Source of the DNA: UBA4055 sp964648295
Lineage (GTDB): Bacteria; UBA4055
Assembly: GCA_964648295.1 (NCBI GenBank)
Contig: CAZYNH010000012.1
Span: 1 to 64,000, forward strand
Direction of reading: 5' to 3'
Length of the DNA: 64,000 nucleotides
The notes under the pieces were generated by a model, which was not told where the DNA came from, ran no database searches, and was given only the letters and a program-made list of their open reading frames with translations. Shown here piece by piece: positions 43,888 through 53,237 of this stretch (position 1 is the stretch's first letter; the number at the start of each line of letters is the position of its first letter). Both the position numbers and the translations under genes were made by a program.

Positions 43888-45321
43888 ATGAAAACAATAA
43901 TTTTACTTCTCACATTCACATGTTCGATTTTTGCTCAAAACCAGTGGAGCGAACCTATACAATTGTCAGAGACTGCTGTCTATCCTGATTACATTGTACA
44001 AGCACCGGCAATTAGTGCAGATAAATACAATAACCTGCATGCATTTTGGGCAAAGGGTTTTCCAATTGACTACTTAAGTTGGTATTCACAGATCGAATAT
44101 CGGAAATCTGCCGATAACGGTCAAACATGGAGCGAAACGGGAAATATAACTCCTGAATATACATCAGAGAGGATATTTGATATAAGAGTTGTATTTGACT
44201 CATCAAACAATTTGCATTTGATTTATTCAAGAACAAGTTCTACAAGTGAATACAGCAGGATATTTCATCGTTATTACGACGGAGAAATCTGGCACGGACC
44301 TTACGAAGTGGATAAATATTACTCTACCGGTCTGAGAGTAAATATTGATAACAGAGACAGGATATACACAGTATGGTTTTCAGGTACTACTTACTATTCA
44401 TACCTTGATACTACATCAGAAACAATAGAGTGGAGTACCGCTAAACCAATAAGTTATTCATGTTATTTTACTGATTCTGATCTTCTATTTGATGATGAAA
44501 ATAGTATGTACTGCTCGGGTAGCGACGATAATGATTATTATCCCCACTTATACAAATACGATTCTGTAACGGATACATGGGATATCGAGAATATAATCCA
44601 GCAGAGAAGTTATGCCTCAGCCCTTGTTTTATCTTCAGAGGGTAATCTTGTCGCAAAGATAAAAAACGGACCTAGCGGAACTGAGAACCAGAATTTTCTA
44701 ACTTCAAAGAGACTTGATAGTACCGAATGGTCAGAACTTGTGTTTGTAAATGAAAACACAAGACCTGACGAAAAAATGTTCATGGATAAGTATAACAGGA
44801 TTCATATTCTGGAAAATAATCATTTGACCAGAGATGATTTGGAAATACTTTATACTTATACAGATGGTACTCTTTGGAAAAATGAATCGGTACAGGTCAC
44901 CGATGTAGATAATTATTTTTATTTTGAAGATGCTTTTTTGAATAACGAAAATCTTTTTATAATTTATAGGAAGAAAGAAAACTCAACAAATAATGGTGCT
45001 GTTTACTTTCAGCATAGAGCACTTGAATCAGGAATAGAATGTCAGGATCAGAGTATATACGATTTCGAGCTTTTCCAGAACTACCCGAACCCGTTCAATC
45101 CGGTTACTCAGATCAGATTTGCATTGGCTAAAACAGCTGATGTTAAGCTGAGTGTTTACAATATCAGCGGACAGAAAGTTACTGAACTCGCTAACGGATT
45201 GAAAACCGCCGGTTATCACTCTGTAGATTTCGATGGAAGCAGATTAAATTCAGGTGTATATTACTACATGCTAGAAGTTGTTGGGAAAAATATAACTAAA
45301 AAGATGATATTGTTGAAATAA
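43888..45321 (+). CDS. Secreted beta-propeller-like protein with T9SS-type sorting domain
   Basis: Product of 477 residues with a signal peptide (about 1-16, cleavage before QNQWSEP). The body has sialidase/BNR-like repeats (YRKSADNGQTWSE; repeated Ile/Leu-x-Trp-x-x-Pro strands) consistent with a propeller, but no catalytic Arg triad is evident. The last 80 residues are a sorting domain (NYPNPFNPVTQIRFAL, VYNISGQ, NSGVYYYMLEV, KKMILLK). The gene is visibly more AT-rich than both neighbours. The LPP20 gene follows 19 bases after the stop. Probably binds a surface ligand. Confidence 0.78.
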   Translation: MKTIILLLTFTCSIFAQNQWSEPIQLSETAVYPDYIVQAPAISADKYNNLHAFWAKGFPIDYLSWYSQIEYRKSADNGQTWSETGNITPEYTSERIFDIRVVFDSSNNLHLIYSRTSSTSEYSRIFHRYYDGEIWHGPYEVDKYYSTGLRVNIDNRDRIYTVWFSGTTYYSYLDTTSETIEWSTAKPISYSCYFTDSDLLFDDENSMYCSGSDDNDYYPHLYKYDSVTDTWDIENIIQQRSYASALVLSSEGNLVAKIKNGPSGTENQNFLTSKRLDSTEWSELVFVNENTRPDEKMFMDKYNRIHILENNHLTRDDLEILYTYTDGTLWKNESVQVTDVDNYFYFEDAFLNNENLFIIYRKKENSTNNGAVYFQHRALESGIECQDQSIYDFELFQNYPNPFNPVTQIRFALAKTADVKLSVYNISGQKVTELANGLKTAGYHSVDFDGSRLNSGVYYYMLEVVGKNITKKMILLK

Positions 45322-45340
45322 TTAATTTGAAGGAGTGATC

Positions 45341-46153
45341 ATGAAGAAATTTTCATTAATCGGAATTCTTGTGCTTATGTTTTCTCTGTTGGCGCAGGGT
45401 GACATAGACTGGGAAAGAAGGATCGTCTCAGCCACAGGAATAGGCGCGCCGAACCCGAATGCGCCAAATATGGCGGTTAAAAGGGCCGGAGCTATAAACG
45501 CGGCGAAGATGTACGCTGTCAGAGACCTGATGGCCACAGTTAAAGGAATGTATCTTTCCAGCGAACAGACAGCGGAAAACTATATGATGACATCTGATGT
45601 TGTTAAAACCCAGGTCGAAGGAATAGCGAGGGCTTTCCAGATGGTGGGTGAGCCTCAGTATTTTGAGGACGGATCGGTACAGGTTACTGTTGAAATGAGT
45701 ATTGACGGCAAACTGAGCGACCTGATGATGAAGGAAGAAAAGTTCGGGGATACTACCCCGCTGGCCCAGGAAGCTACATATAAACTTTCCGATATTGTTC
45801 CCTCCAAGCCCGATGTTTATACCGGACTTATAGTTGACTGCACCGGAATTGATTTAAGACCCGCCCTATCGCCCAAGGTGTTCAGCAGGTCCGGAAGAGA
45901 GGTTTACGGTTCCGCGAATGTGAACAGGGATTTTGCCGTTCAGCAGGGAATGATGGGATATTTAAAAAATATCGACAGCGCAAGAGAGAACGCAAGGGTC
46001 ACAAGCAACCCTTTCATAGTAAAAGCGATAGAGGTTAAAGGAACTAACAAGACAGACATCGTTATAAGCGATGAGGATGCCGCAAAAATAGATGAACTGG
46101 CAAGAAACCTGAATTTTCTAAGAGAATGCAGAGTAATTGCCATATTGAAGTAG
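45341..46153 (+). CDS. LPP20-family envelope protein 1
   Basis: Product of 270 residues. It has a signal peptide (about 1-19, LAQG) without a lipobox, then the LPP20-type core (VSATGIGAPNPNAPNMAVKRAGAINAAKMYAVRDLMATVKGMYLSSEQTAE) and a C-terminal conserved region (VYTGLIVDCTGIDLRPALSPKVF, REVYGSANV). A GTG at 45335 lies inside the ribosome-site AGGAG, so ATG 45341 is the start. The family is envelope-located and of unknown biochemical role. It is followed 19 bases later by a lipoprotein paralogue. Confidence 0.8.
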   Translation: MKKFSLIGILVLMFSLLAQGDIDWERRIVSATGIGAPNPNAPNMAVKRAGAINAAKMYAVRDLMATVKGMYLSSEQTAENYMMTSDVVKTQVEGIARAFQMVGEPQYFEDGSVQVTVEMSIDGKLSDLMMKEEKFGDTTPLAQEATYKLSDIVPSKPDVYTGLIVDCTGIDLRPALSPKVFSRSGREVYGSANVNRDFAVQQGMMGYLKNIDSARENARVTSNPFIVKAIEVKGTNKTDIVISDEDAAKIDELARNLNFLRECRVIAILK

Positions 46154-46172
46154 AACAAGCAGGAGCCGATAA

Positions 46173-47162
46173 ATGAAAAAAGTTGTTTTTGTTTCCGCAG
46201 TTGCACTTATAGTTTTTTTAACAGGATGTTCTTCAACTGTAGTAAAAGAAGAGAAGAAAGCGAAAACTCCTGTTTACTCTGAAAATAAAGAGACAGCTGT
46301 TACTCCTGTATCAGTTCAGGAAACTCCGGTATATGTTGAAAAAAAGGCGGAGAGTACTGCTCCGGTTTATGTCTCCAGGAACGCCGATGAAAGTATAGGT
46401 GAACCATACACCGAAAACGGAATAAACTGGTCGGCAAGAACGGTGACCGCGACAGGAATAGGCGCGCCGAATCCGGACGCACCGAATATGGCGGTTAAAA
46501 GGGCCGGCGCGATCAACGCCGCCAAACTCGTTGCAATAAGAGACCTGATCGCCACTATAAAGGGCATGTATGTTTCAAGCGAACAGACAGCGGAAAACTA
46601 CATGATGACATCCGATGTAGTAAAAACTCAGGTCGAAGGCATAGCAAAAGCTTTCAAAGTTGTCGGAGAGCCCAAATATTTCGATGACGGATCGGTCGAG
46701 GTTACGGTCGAAATGAGCATGAACGGCGAATTGAGCGATGTTTTTCTGAAAGAGGAAAAATTCGCGGAGGCAGGACTTGTCGCAGAAGCCAAATATAAGC
46801 TTTCAGATCTTGTCGAGCCTTCAGTTTATACGGGACTGATAATTGACTGCAGGGACATCCAGCTCAGACCGGCTCTTTCTCCAAAGATCTACGACAGGTC
46901 GGGCGCGGAAGTTTACGGTTCGGCCAATGTAACAAAGGAATACGCGATCCAGCAGGGAATGCTCGGTTATCTGAAATCAGTCGATTCAGCAAAAGAGAAC
47001 GCAAGGGTCGCCAACAATCCTCTTCTGATCAAAGCTGTCGGGGTCAAAGGAACGAACAAAGCCGACATTATTATTTCTGATGAGGATGCCGCTATGATCA
47101 GAGATCTGAACTCGAAGCTGAATTTTTTAAGAGAATGCAGGGTGGTAGCCGTAATAAACTGA
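46173..47162 (+). CDS. LPP20-family lipoprotein 2
   Basis: Product of 329 residues with a clear lipobox (FLTGCSS), a Val/Lys/Glu-rich linker (about 25-85), and a core closely similar to the preceding protein (VTATGIGAPNPDAPNMAVKRAGAINAAKLVAIRDLIATIKGMYVSSEQTAE). The conserved late segment VYTGLIIDCRDIQLRPALSPKIY is also shared. The pair arose by tandem duplication; one stays soluble or inner-membrane-processed, the other is lipid-anchored, so they may form a hetero-assembly in the periplasm. Confidence 0.82.
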   Translation: MKKVVFVSAVALIVFLTGCSSTVVKEEKKAKTPVYSENKETAVTPVSVQETPVYVEKKAESTAPVYVSRNADESIGEPYTENGINWSARTVTATGIGAPNPDAPNMAVKRAGAINAAKLVAIRDLIATIKGMYVSSEQTAENYMMTSDVVKTQVEGIAKAFKVVGEPKYFDDGSVEVTVEMSMNGELSDVFLKEEKFAEAGLVAEAKYKLSDLVEPSVYTGLIIDCRDIQLRPALSPKIYDRSGAEVYGSANVTKEYAIQQGMLGYLKSVDSAKENARVANNPLLIKAVGVKGTNKADIIISDEDAAMIRDLNSKLNFLRECRVVAVIN

Positions 47163-47207
47163 TTCCGGACCGCTAAAAAAACTGATAACTAAAAAATGGG
47201 GTGTTAA

Positions 47208-48386
47208 ATGAAAAAGATGATCATAATCCTGACCGCTGTTTCAATGATGATGTTCTTCGGATGCAGTAAGGAGACAAGGAGGTCGGAATCTGTTCTCGAT
47301 AACCCGGAAATGCATATAAGTATGGGTATGAAATTCTTCAATGACGGAAGTTACGAAGAAGCCAAAAAAGAGTTCGATGACGCTATCAAGATAGAATGGA
47401 AGAAAGAGGATAAGGCCGGTGCTTATGCCGGACTGGGTATGTATTATGCCGTGAAGGGCGATAAAAAGAAAGCTTTCGACAACGCGAAAGAAGCAGTAAA
47501 CCTGAACGGAAAACTTCCTCTTGCAAACACATGCTACGGAAGGACGATCATGTTCGCCAACAGGGGAACCGACGCTGACGACTGGATCGAAGACGCTTAT
47601 AAATTCTTTGACAGGGCAATTAAGCTCGCCGATGAGCAGAAGGACAATAAGGCTCTTGCAGAAGCTTATTATTTTAAGGGTATAGCCGCAAAATCCGCTT
47701 ATAAGTTCGGCAAGGCTAAGGACTCTTTCGCAGAAGTGGTAAAGCTGAAAGGCCTTTACGCGACCGAAGCGAATAAAGAGTGGGAGATAGTCCAGATGAT
47801 AGAAAGAGCAAAACCCGGTACAAAGATCGGTGCTAAAGTTGCTCTTTTAGATCAGGTCGGCAAGGCTGAAATAGCTGTCCTTTTCGTTGAGGAAATGAAG
47901 ATCGAGCAGGTCCTTGCAAAGAGAGAGAAGAAAGAATATAACACAGATTTTGTGTCTCCTGCTGACCCGCTGAAATACACCGAGGCTGAACAGGCCAAAG
48001 AAGCGGCTAATGACATAACAGGTCACTGGGCAAGGAACTGGATCAAAGCCGTTCTGGAGAAAGGCGTAATGGAGAATGCGCCGGACCATAAATTCTATCC
48101 CGACAAGAAGATAACAAGAGCGGAATACGCGCTTATGCTTTTAAGGGTAATGGTACTGATCTCGGGAGACGAGTCTCTTTACACTAAACATTTCGGCGAG
48201 ACAACATCCATGTTCAATGATGTGAGGACGGATCATTACGCTTATAATGCAATGGCAGTATGCGCGACAAGAGGGATCATGAAAGCCAATATCAGCGGCG
48301 AGTTCGAAAAAGACAAAACCGTCTCAGGCGCTGAAGCTCTTCTTATTATTAGGGATTTCCAGAATGCGTTAAGCCTTACTTTCTGA
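47208..48386 (+). CDS. TPR-SLH envelope lipoprotein
   Basis: Product of 392 residues. The lipobox is FFGCSK. TPR-like repeats span about 28-190 (MKFFNDGSYEEAKKEFDDAIKI, GMYYAVKGDKKKAFDNAKEAV, YYFKGIAAKSAYKFGKAKDSF). Two SLH-like units lie at the C-terminus (TGHWARNWIKAVLEKGVMENAPDHKFYPDKKITRAEYA and the weaker FNDVRTDHYAYNAMAVCATRGIM). SLH domains bind cell-wall polymers, so the protein may tether the outer membrane to peptidoglycan. Last gene of the LPP20 run; a terminator follows. Confidence 0.82.
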   Translation: MKKMIIILTAVSMMMFFGCSKETRRSESVLDNPEMHISMGMKFFNDGSYEEAKKEFDDAIKIEWKKEDKAGAYAGLGMYYAVKGDKKKAFDNAKEAVNLNGKLPLANTCYGRTIMFANRGTDADDWIEDAYKFFDRAIKLADEQKDNKALAEAYYFKGIAAKSAYKFGKAKDSFAEVVKLKGLYATEANKEWEIVQMIERAKPGTKIGAKVALLDQVGKAEIAVLFVEEMKIEQVLAKREKKEYNTDFVSPADPLKYTEAEQAKEAANDITGHWARNWIKAVLEKGVMENAPDHKFYPDKKITRAEYALMLLRVMVLISGDESLYTKHFGETTSMFNDVRTDHYAYNAMAVCATRGIMKANISGEFEKDKTVSGAEALLIIRDFQNALSLTF

Positions 48387-48406
48387 TATTTTAAGCGCCA
48401 TAATAT

Positions 48407-48436
48407 AAAAAGCCGGACCGTTTGTCCGGCTTTTTT
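48407..48436 (+). terminator. Rho-independent terminator
   Basis: Stem AGCCGGAC / GTCCGGCT with loop CGTTT (48411-48431), A-run before and T-run after. Confidence 0.85.
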
Positions 48437-48467
48437 GTTGTTTTTAAGTTTGAAATCGGCCTTTAAT

Positions 48468-48495
48468 TTGACTATATTATCAGAGCTTGTATATT
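48468..48495 (+). promoter_or_regulatory. Promoter of the six-gene ABC-asd-dus operon
   Basis: TTGACT (48468-48473), 16-base spacer, TATATT (48490-48495). The transcript would begin close to the G-run (48501-48506) that also serves as ribosome site, giving a very short leader. Confidence 0.5.
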
Positions 48496-48515
48496 CCACA
48501 GGGGGGAATTTAATA

Positions 48516-51500
48516 ATGAACGACAGACTGTCTTCAATAACCAAAGGCCTGGACAGCGTAAAAGACCTGAAGAGTCTTCTTATTAAACTGACTGACATCA
48601 CAAAAGAGATACTTAATGCGGACAGATGCAGCATTTTTTTATATGACGGTAAAGCGGATGATCTGTTCACATATGTGGCTCACGGTGTTGATGAGATAAG
48701 GATACCCAAGGACAAGGGGATCGCCGGGCGCACTTATACTACGAGAAAATTTCTTAATATAAAAGATGTTCAGAACGAGCCGATGTACAACAAAGCTTCC
48801 GAGAAGATTACCGGATATGTTACTAAGACCATGCTGTCAATTCCCATACTCGGTGTCTCAGAATCGGCTATAGGAGTTTTTCAGGTACTGAACAAGAACG
48901 ACGGAAAACCTTTCAACGAAGAGGACGAACAGCTTTTAAAAAACATGTCTTCCTATGCGGCGTCTCTACTAAATAAAGCTATGGATTATGCCGATTCGCT
49001 CAAACTTGAAGACAATGAGATGCTCAGCATCACTTCAGTATTCGATGACGGAGAGATAGGTAAGATAAGCGCTTCGATCATTCCTTTGAGGATAACCGAT
49101 GACATAGCCCGGTCGGATGTTTTTTTTCCCTATGAAGGCCTGCAGGTTTTCATTTACCAGATAGAGACTAATTACATCATTATTCAGAAAGACGATAAAA
49201 ATACTGTTTCTGTAGATAATTATATTCTGGAGAAGGATTCGCCGTTCAAGATCCTGTACGGGGCAAATATAAAGATCAACTCCTATACGATCCTGTACGA
49301 GCAGATAAAGTCATATTTCAAGGTTAAGCTCAATTACTTCAATCAGAAAATCTTCTTTTTAAACAGGAATAATGACGATATCATACTTTCAAGCGAAAAA
49401 AACGACTCCTCTATAGTGTCCCTTAATCTTTCAAGGTCAATTATAAGGCTTGATGTTCTCGATCCCGGAACCGATCTTCTAATAAACAGGGCATCAGCAG
49501 GCGGAAGTGCTTATCTGAATATAAATGACGATGTGAAGGTTAACGGAAAGAATCTAAACATAAAGAAGATCGTTTCGGAAAATGTTACTGAAAGAGATTT
49601 TTATCATTTTGATCCGGATGAAAAAGAGTTTACGATCTCTAACAGGAAAGGCGACGCGGTTATAGAGGATGAACTTGACTACGCATGGGCGACTTCAGTT
49701 TCAAAGATAGAGGGAAAATTCGTGTTCTCAAAGCTGAACTGCCCTTATGAAATATACCTTGACAGCAAAAGTATCAGGTCCTGCGAAATCGTTCAGGGAG
49801 ATAAGGTATATATAAACGGAAGGGTAATGACATTCGACCTTGACAACCGCACTGTCGAGCTTTCAAAATTCAGTTTCAGTTCTTTTATTGTAAGGGGTTT
49901 AAAGCATCTGTTCAACGATAACAGCATCGGCCTTGACGATATCAGCTTTGAAATGGAGCACGGCGATCTTGTCGCTATAATGGGTCCGAGCGGCTGCGGT
50001 AAATCCACGCTTCTGAATGTGATCAACGGTTATCAGAAACCTCAGTCGGGTGATGTTGTTCTTGACAGTATCGATCTGCACAGGAATTATTCTTTTCTGA
50101 AAAATTTTATGGGCTTCGTTCCTCAGGACGACCTTCTGTTCGACAATCTCACTGTCTATGAGAACCTTTATTTCAACGCTAAATTAAGATATCCTTCAAA
50201 GCCGCATATCGTTCTTGAATCTCTAGTGAATAAAGTACTTAAGGACATAGGTCTGCTCGAAAAGAAAGACAGCAGGGTCGGGAACGCGCTGGATAAAACT
50301 TTGAGCGGCGGTCAGAGAAAAAGGCTCAATATCGGTCTTGAACTTCTGGCCGATTCTGAGGTGCTGCTCCTTGACGAGCCGACTTCAGGTCTTTCCTCAA
50401 AAGATTCTGAAAAGATAATTGAGCTTTTAAAATCAATATCTCTTGAGGGCAAAATAGTTTATGTGATCATACACCAGCCAAGCTCAAAGATATATAAGAT
50501 ATTCGACAAGATAATTGTTCTCGATAAGGGCGGAAAACTCGCTTTTTCCGGAGATAATTATGACGCCCTGAAATATTTCAGGGAACACTCGCGGCAGCAT
50601 TTCGGCAGCGAAATAGAGTGTCCTGTGTGCAGGAATGTCGAGCCTGATCTGATACTTGAAACGCTCGAAGAACCCGCGAGAGATAAAGACGGAACTCCGC
50701 TCGATGTAAGAAAGAGAACGCCTGAATTCTGGAAGGATGAATTTGTCAAATATCAGAAGATATCGGGAAATGTAACCTTTCCTGCGCATTCGCATCAGTT
50801 CATACCGCCCAAACCCAGGATAAGATTGAGAGCTCTGATCTCTCAGTTCCTGATACTTCTGAAAAGAAATTTTTTAAACAAGATGAGGGACAAATCGAAC
50901 CTGGCAATAACATTCTTGGAAGCTCCTCTTCTTGGAGTGATCATCGGTCTTTTACTGAAGTTCGCACCGGGGCAAAAATATTCACTTTACGACAATAAAT
51001 ATCTGATCACGTTTATATTCCTTTCTTCTATAGTAACGATATTTTTCGCGCTGACCAACAGCATTGATGAAATAATAAGGGACGCATCGATACTGCTTCG
51101 GGAGAAAATGCTGGACATTAACAGCCTTGAATATTTCACTGCAAAATTTTTGACGCTTCTGGTTTTTTCTTTAATACAGAATCTTCTCTTCCTCGGTATA
51201 GGCTTCTGGATACTCGAGATCAGGGAACTTTTCCTGGAGTACTTAATTATCACGACTATAGTTTCTGTAAGCGGTATCTGCATGGGTCTCGCGGTATCCT
51301 CTATACCTAAACTTACATCCAAGGCGGCGCAGAATATTATTCCGCTGATTCTTGTTCCTCAGATCATTTTCGGCGGTTTTATTGTCGAGTTCGACGACAT
51401 CAATAAAAGCCTCTCTTTCAATGACAGCTCACCGATACCTGAGATCTGCCAGCTGATGCCGTCAAGGTGGGGTTTTGAAGCTCTGTGTCTGATGCAGAAT

Positions 51501-51950
51501 GAAAAAAACAGGTTCCATTCTGATTTTGACGCGGTACAGAGAAAAGCCGATGACCTTCTTTCCAATCAGGAAATGTATAGAAAAAGGATGGGCAGGAAGG
51601 GATTTGATAAAGAAAGAACACTTGTTCTTGAAGAGCTGGATATGATCAGAAAGAACTATAAGGAAAAATACGGGAATGCCGAGCTGAATAACAGGATGAA
51701 AGAGGCAGATGAAAAATACAGGATATTAATCGGCAGTAATGAAAATGAAAGATCAAATATTTTTCCGATGTTCACTTCGGAAAAGCATTTACCGTTCACG
51801 CAAATTAAATTTAAGGGCTATATTTATAATATGATACTTCTCTCTTTAATTTCATCTGTACTGGCAGGATTAGCGGTATTACTGCTGGTTTACAGAGAAA
51901 GGATAAGTGACAGAATGCAGAAAGTTCAGTTCGGGAAGAATAAAAATTGA
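48516..51950 (+). CDS. GAF domain fused to ABCG-type ABC transporter
   Basis: Product of 1144 residues. Residues about 10-155 are a GAF domain (DRCSIFLYD, KGIAGRTYTTRKFLNI, TMLSIPIL, GVFQVLNK). Residues about 165-455 are a beta-rich regulatory region, perhaps FHA-like. The ABC ATPase follows with Walker A GPSGCGKST (about 490), signature LSGGQRKRLNIG (about 597) and Walker B LLLDEPTSGL (about 619). A cysteine pair (ECPVCRN) and an ABC2-type membrane domain with about six helices end the chain. The frame is open from 48435, but the promoter and G-run place the start at 48516. Likely a ligand-gated exporter; substrate unknown. Confidence 0.85.
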   Translation: MNDRLSSITKGLDSVKDLKSLLIKLTDITKEILNADRCSIFLYDGKADDLFTYVAHGVDEIRIPKDKGIAGRTYTTRKFLNIKDVQNEPMYNKASEKITGYVTKTMLSIPILGVSESAIGVFQVLNKNDGKPFNEEDEQLLKNMSSYAASLLNKAMDYADSLKLEDNEMLSITSVFDDGEIGKISASIIPLRITDDIARSDVFFPYEGLQVFIYQIETNYIIIQKDDKNTVSVDNYILEKDSPFKILYGANIKINSYTILYEQIKSYFKVKLNYFNQKIFFLNRNNDDIILSSEKNDSSIVSLNLSRSIIRLDVLDPGTDLLINRASAGGSAYLNINDDVKVNGKNLNIKKIVSENVTERDFYHFDPDEKEFTISNRKGDAVIEDELDYAWATSVSKIEGKFVFSKLNCPYEIYLDSKSIRSCEIVQGDKVYINGRVMTFDLDNRTVELSKFSFSSFIVRGLKHLFNDNSIGLDDISFEMEHGDLVAIMGPSGCGKSTLLNVINGYQKPQSGDVVLDSIDLHRNYSFLKNFMGFVPQDDLLFDNLTVYENLYFNAKLRYPSKPHIVLESLVNKVLKDIGLLEKKDSRVGNALDKTLSGGQRKRLNIGLELLADSEVLLLDEPTSGLSSKDSEKIIELLKSISLEGKIVYVIIHQPSSKIYKIFDKIIVLDKGGKLAFSGDNYDALKYFREHSRQHFGSEIECPVCRNVEPDLILETLEEPARDKDGTPLDVRKRTPEFWKDEFVKYQKISGNVTFPAHSHQFIPPKPRIRLRALISQFLILLKRNFLNKMRDKSNLAITFLEAPLLGVIIGLLLKFAPGQKYSLYDNKYLITFIFLSSIVTIFFALTNSIDEIIRDASILLREKMLDINSLEYFTAKFLTLLVFSLIQNLLFLGIGFWILEIRELFLEYLIITTIVSVSGICMGLAVSSIPKLTSKAAQNIIPLILVPQIIFGGFIVEFDDINKSLSFNDSSPIPEICQLMPSRWGFEALCLMQNEKNRFHSDFDAVQRKADDLLSNQEMYRKRMGRKGFDKERTLVLEELDMIRKNYKEKYGNAELNNRMKEADEKYRILIGSNENERSNIFPMFTSEKHLPFTQIKFKGYIYNMILLSLISSVLAGLAVLLLVYRERISDRMQKVQFGKNKN

Positions 51951-52222
51951 AAACTATTCACGAAATAAGAAAAGAAATCGATATTATTGACAGGCATATA
52001 TTTGAGCTTTTGAGGGAAAGGCTGAAACTTGTAATAAAAACTCTTGACGCAAGCGCGCCCCTGGAAGATCTGTCGCGGGAAGATGAAATATTCAGAACGA
52101 TCTGCGAATTTGCTCAAACCGATTTTGAAGACCGGTATATAGGTAATATATATAGAACGGTTTTCACTGAAGGTAAAAAGATAAAAGAGATCATAAGTAA
52201 AGGCATAAGCGATGAGAAATAA
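51947..52222 (+). CDS. Chorismate mutase-like protein (AroQ type)
   Basis: Product of 91 residues from a TTG start overlapping the ABC gene stop (TTGA). The three-helix AroQ pattern is visible: Arg8 in HEIRKEIDIIDRHIFELL, Arg25, Lys31, the Arg44-Glu45 pair (SREDEIF) and a C-terminal helix (DRYIGNIYRTVFTEGKKIK). Free AroQ enzymes convert chorismate to prephenate for Phe and Tyr. Here it is co-translated with asd, so it may contribute to amino-acid synthesis, but the last catalytic Gln is not obvious. Activity is inferred. Confidence 0.65.
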   Translation: MKTIHEIRKEIDIIDRHIFELLRERLKLVIKTLDASAPLEDLSREDEIFRTICEFAQTDFEDRYIGNIYRTVFTEGKKIKEIISKGISDEK

Positions 52223-53237
52223 AAAATATAACATAGCTATAGCTGGAGCCACTGGGGCGGTCGGCAGGAAAATGCTTGAGGTCCTTCAGAGACGGGATTT
52301 TCCGATTAGCGACCTGAAATTACTGGCATCGGAAAGATCGGCCGGAGGAAAAATAGAGTTCGGCAACAGAAAGATTACAATAGCCAAACTTACCAAAGAC
52401 AGTTTTGACGGCGTGGATATCGCGCTTTTTTCCGCGGGGTCTGAGGTTAGTTTAAAATATATCCCGTACGCTGTTGATTCAGGCGCTGTGGCTATCGATA
52501 ACAGCTCCGCTTACAGAAATGATGATTCTGTACCTTTAGTTATCCCGGAGATCAATCCTGAAGATATTTTACTTAACAAAGGTATAATTTCTAATCCGAA
52601 CTGCACGACTGCGATAATGCTTACGGCATTAAATCCTGTTTACCGGAAGTCAGGCATAAGTAAAATAATAGTTTCGTCATACCAGTCTGTATCCGGAGCA
52701 GGGACAAAAGGAATAGCGGAGCTGGCGAGGCAGGTAGAAGAAATATTGTCGGGTAAAAAACCGTCAGTGTCGGCATTCCCGCATCAGATCGCATATAATA
52801 TAATACCTCATATTGACAGCTTTACTTCAAACGAATATACAAAAGAAGAGATGAAGATGCTGAATGAGACCAGAAAAATTCTTCATGACAAAAAAATCGC
52901 GGTCAGCGCCACCTGCGTTCGGGTTCCGGTAAAATGCGTTCATTCTATGGCCGTTACTTTTACAACGAGGAAGTATATTTCAGTGAATGAGATAAAAGAA
53001 CTTCTAAACACATCGGAAGGCATAAGTATTTTAGATGAGCCGTCCGGGAACCTCTACCCTATGCCTGTAAATTCAGAAGGGGAATTCGACTGTTATGCCG
53101 GAAGGATCAGAAAAGATATCGCGTTAAGGAACGGAATAAGTATGTGGATATGCGGAGACCAGCTTTTAAAGGGTGCGGCTTTGAATGCTGTTCAGATAGC
53201 AGAGCTCCTTATCAGGTCAGATAAAAGGCTTAAATGA
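52212..53237 (+). CDS. asd: Aspartate-semialdehyde dehydrogenase
   Basis: Product of 341 residues. It reduces aspartyl phosphate to aspartate semialdehyde on the route to Lys, diaminopimelate, Thr and Met. NADP-binding GATGAVGRKMLEVL, ASERSAGG, active-site Cys in ISNPNCTTAIM, and the substrate region AFPHQIAYNIIPHID with catalytic His near CVRVPVKCVHSM are present. The start lies inside the previous gene (11-base overlap) and the stop overlaps the next start (ATGA), so it is fully embedded in the operon. Confidence 0.95.
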   Translation: MRNKKYNIAIAGATGAVGRKMLEVLQRRDFPISDLKLLASERSAGGKIEFGNRKITIAKLTKDSFDGVDIALFSAGSEVSLKYIPYAVDSGAVAIDNSSAYRNDDSVPLVIPEINPEDILLNKGIISNPNCTTAIMLTALNPVYRKSGISKIIVSSYQSVSGAGTKGIAELARQVEEILSGKKPSVSAFPHQIAYNIIPHIDSFTSNEYTKEEMKMLNETRKILHDKKIAVSATCVRVPVKCVHSMAVTFTTRKYISVNEIKELLNTSEGISILDEPSGNLYPMPVNSEGEFDCYAGRIRKDIALRNGISMWICGDQLLKGAALNAVQIAELLIRSDKRLK

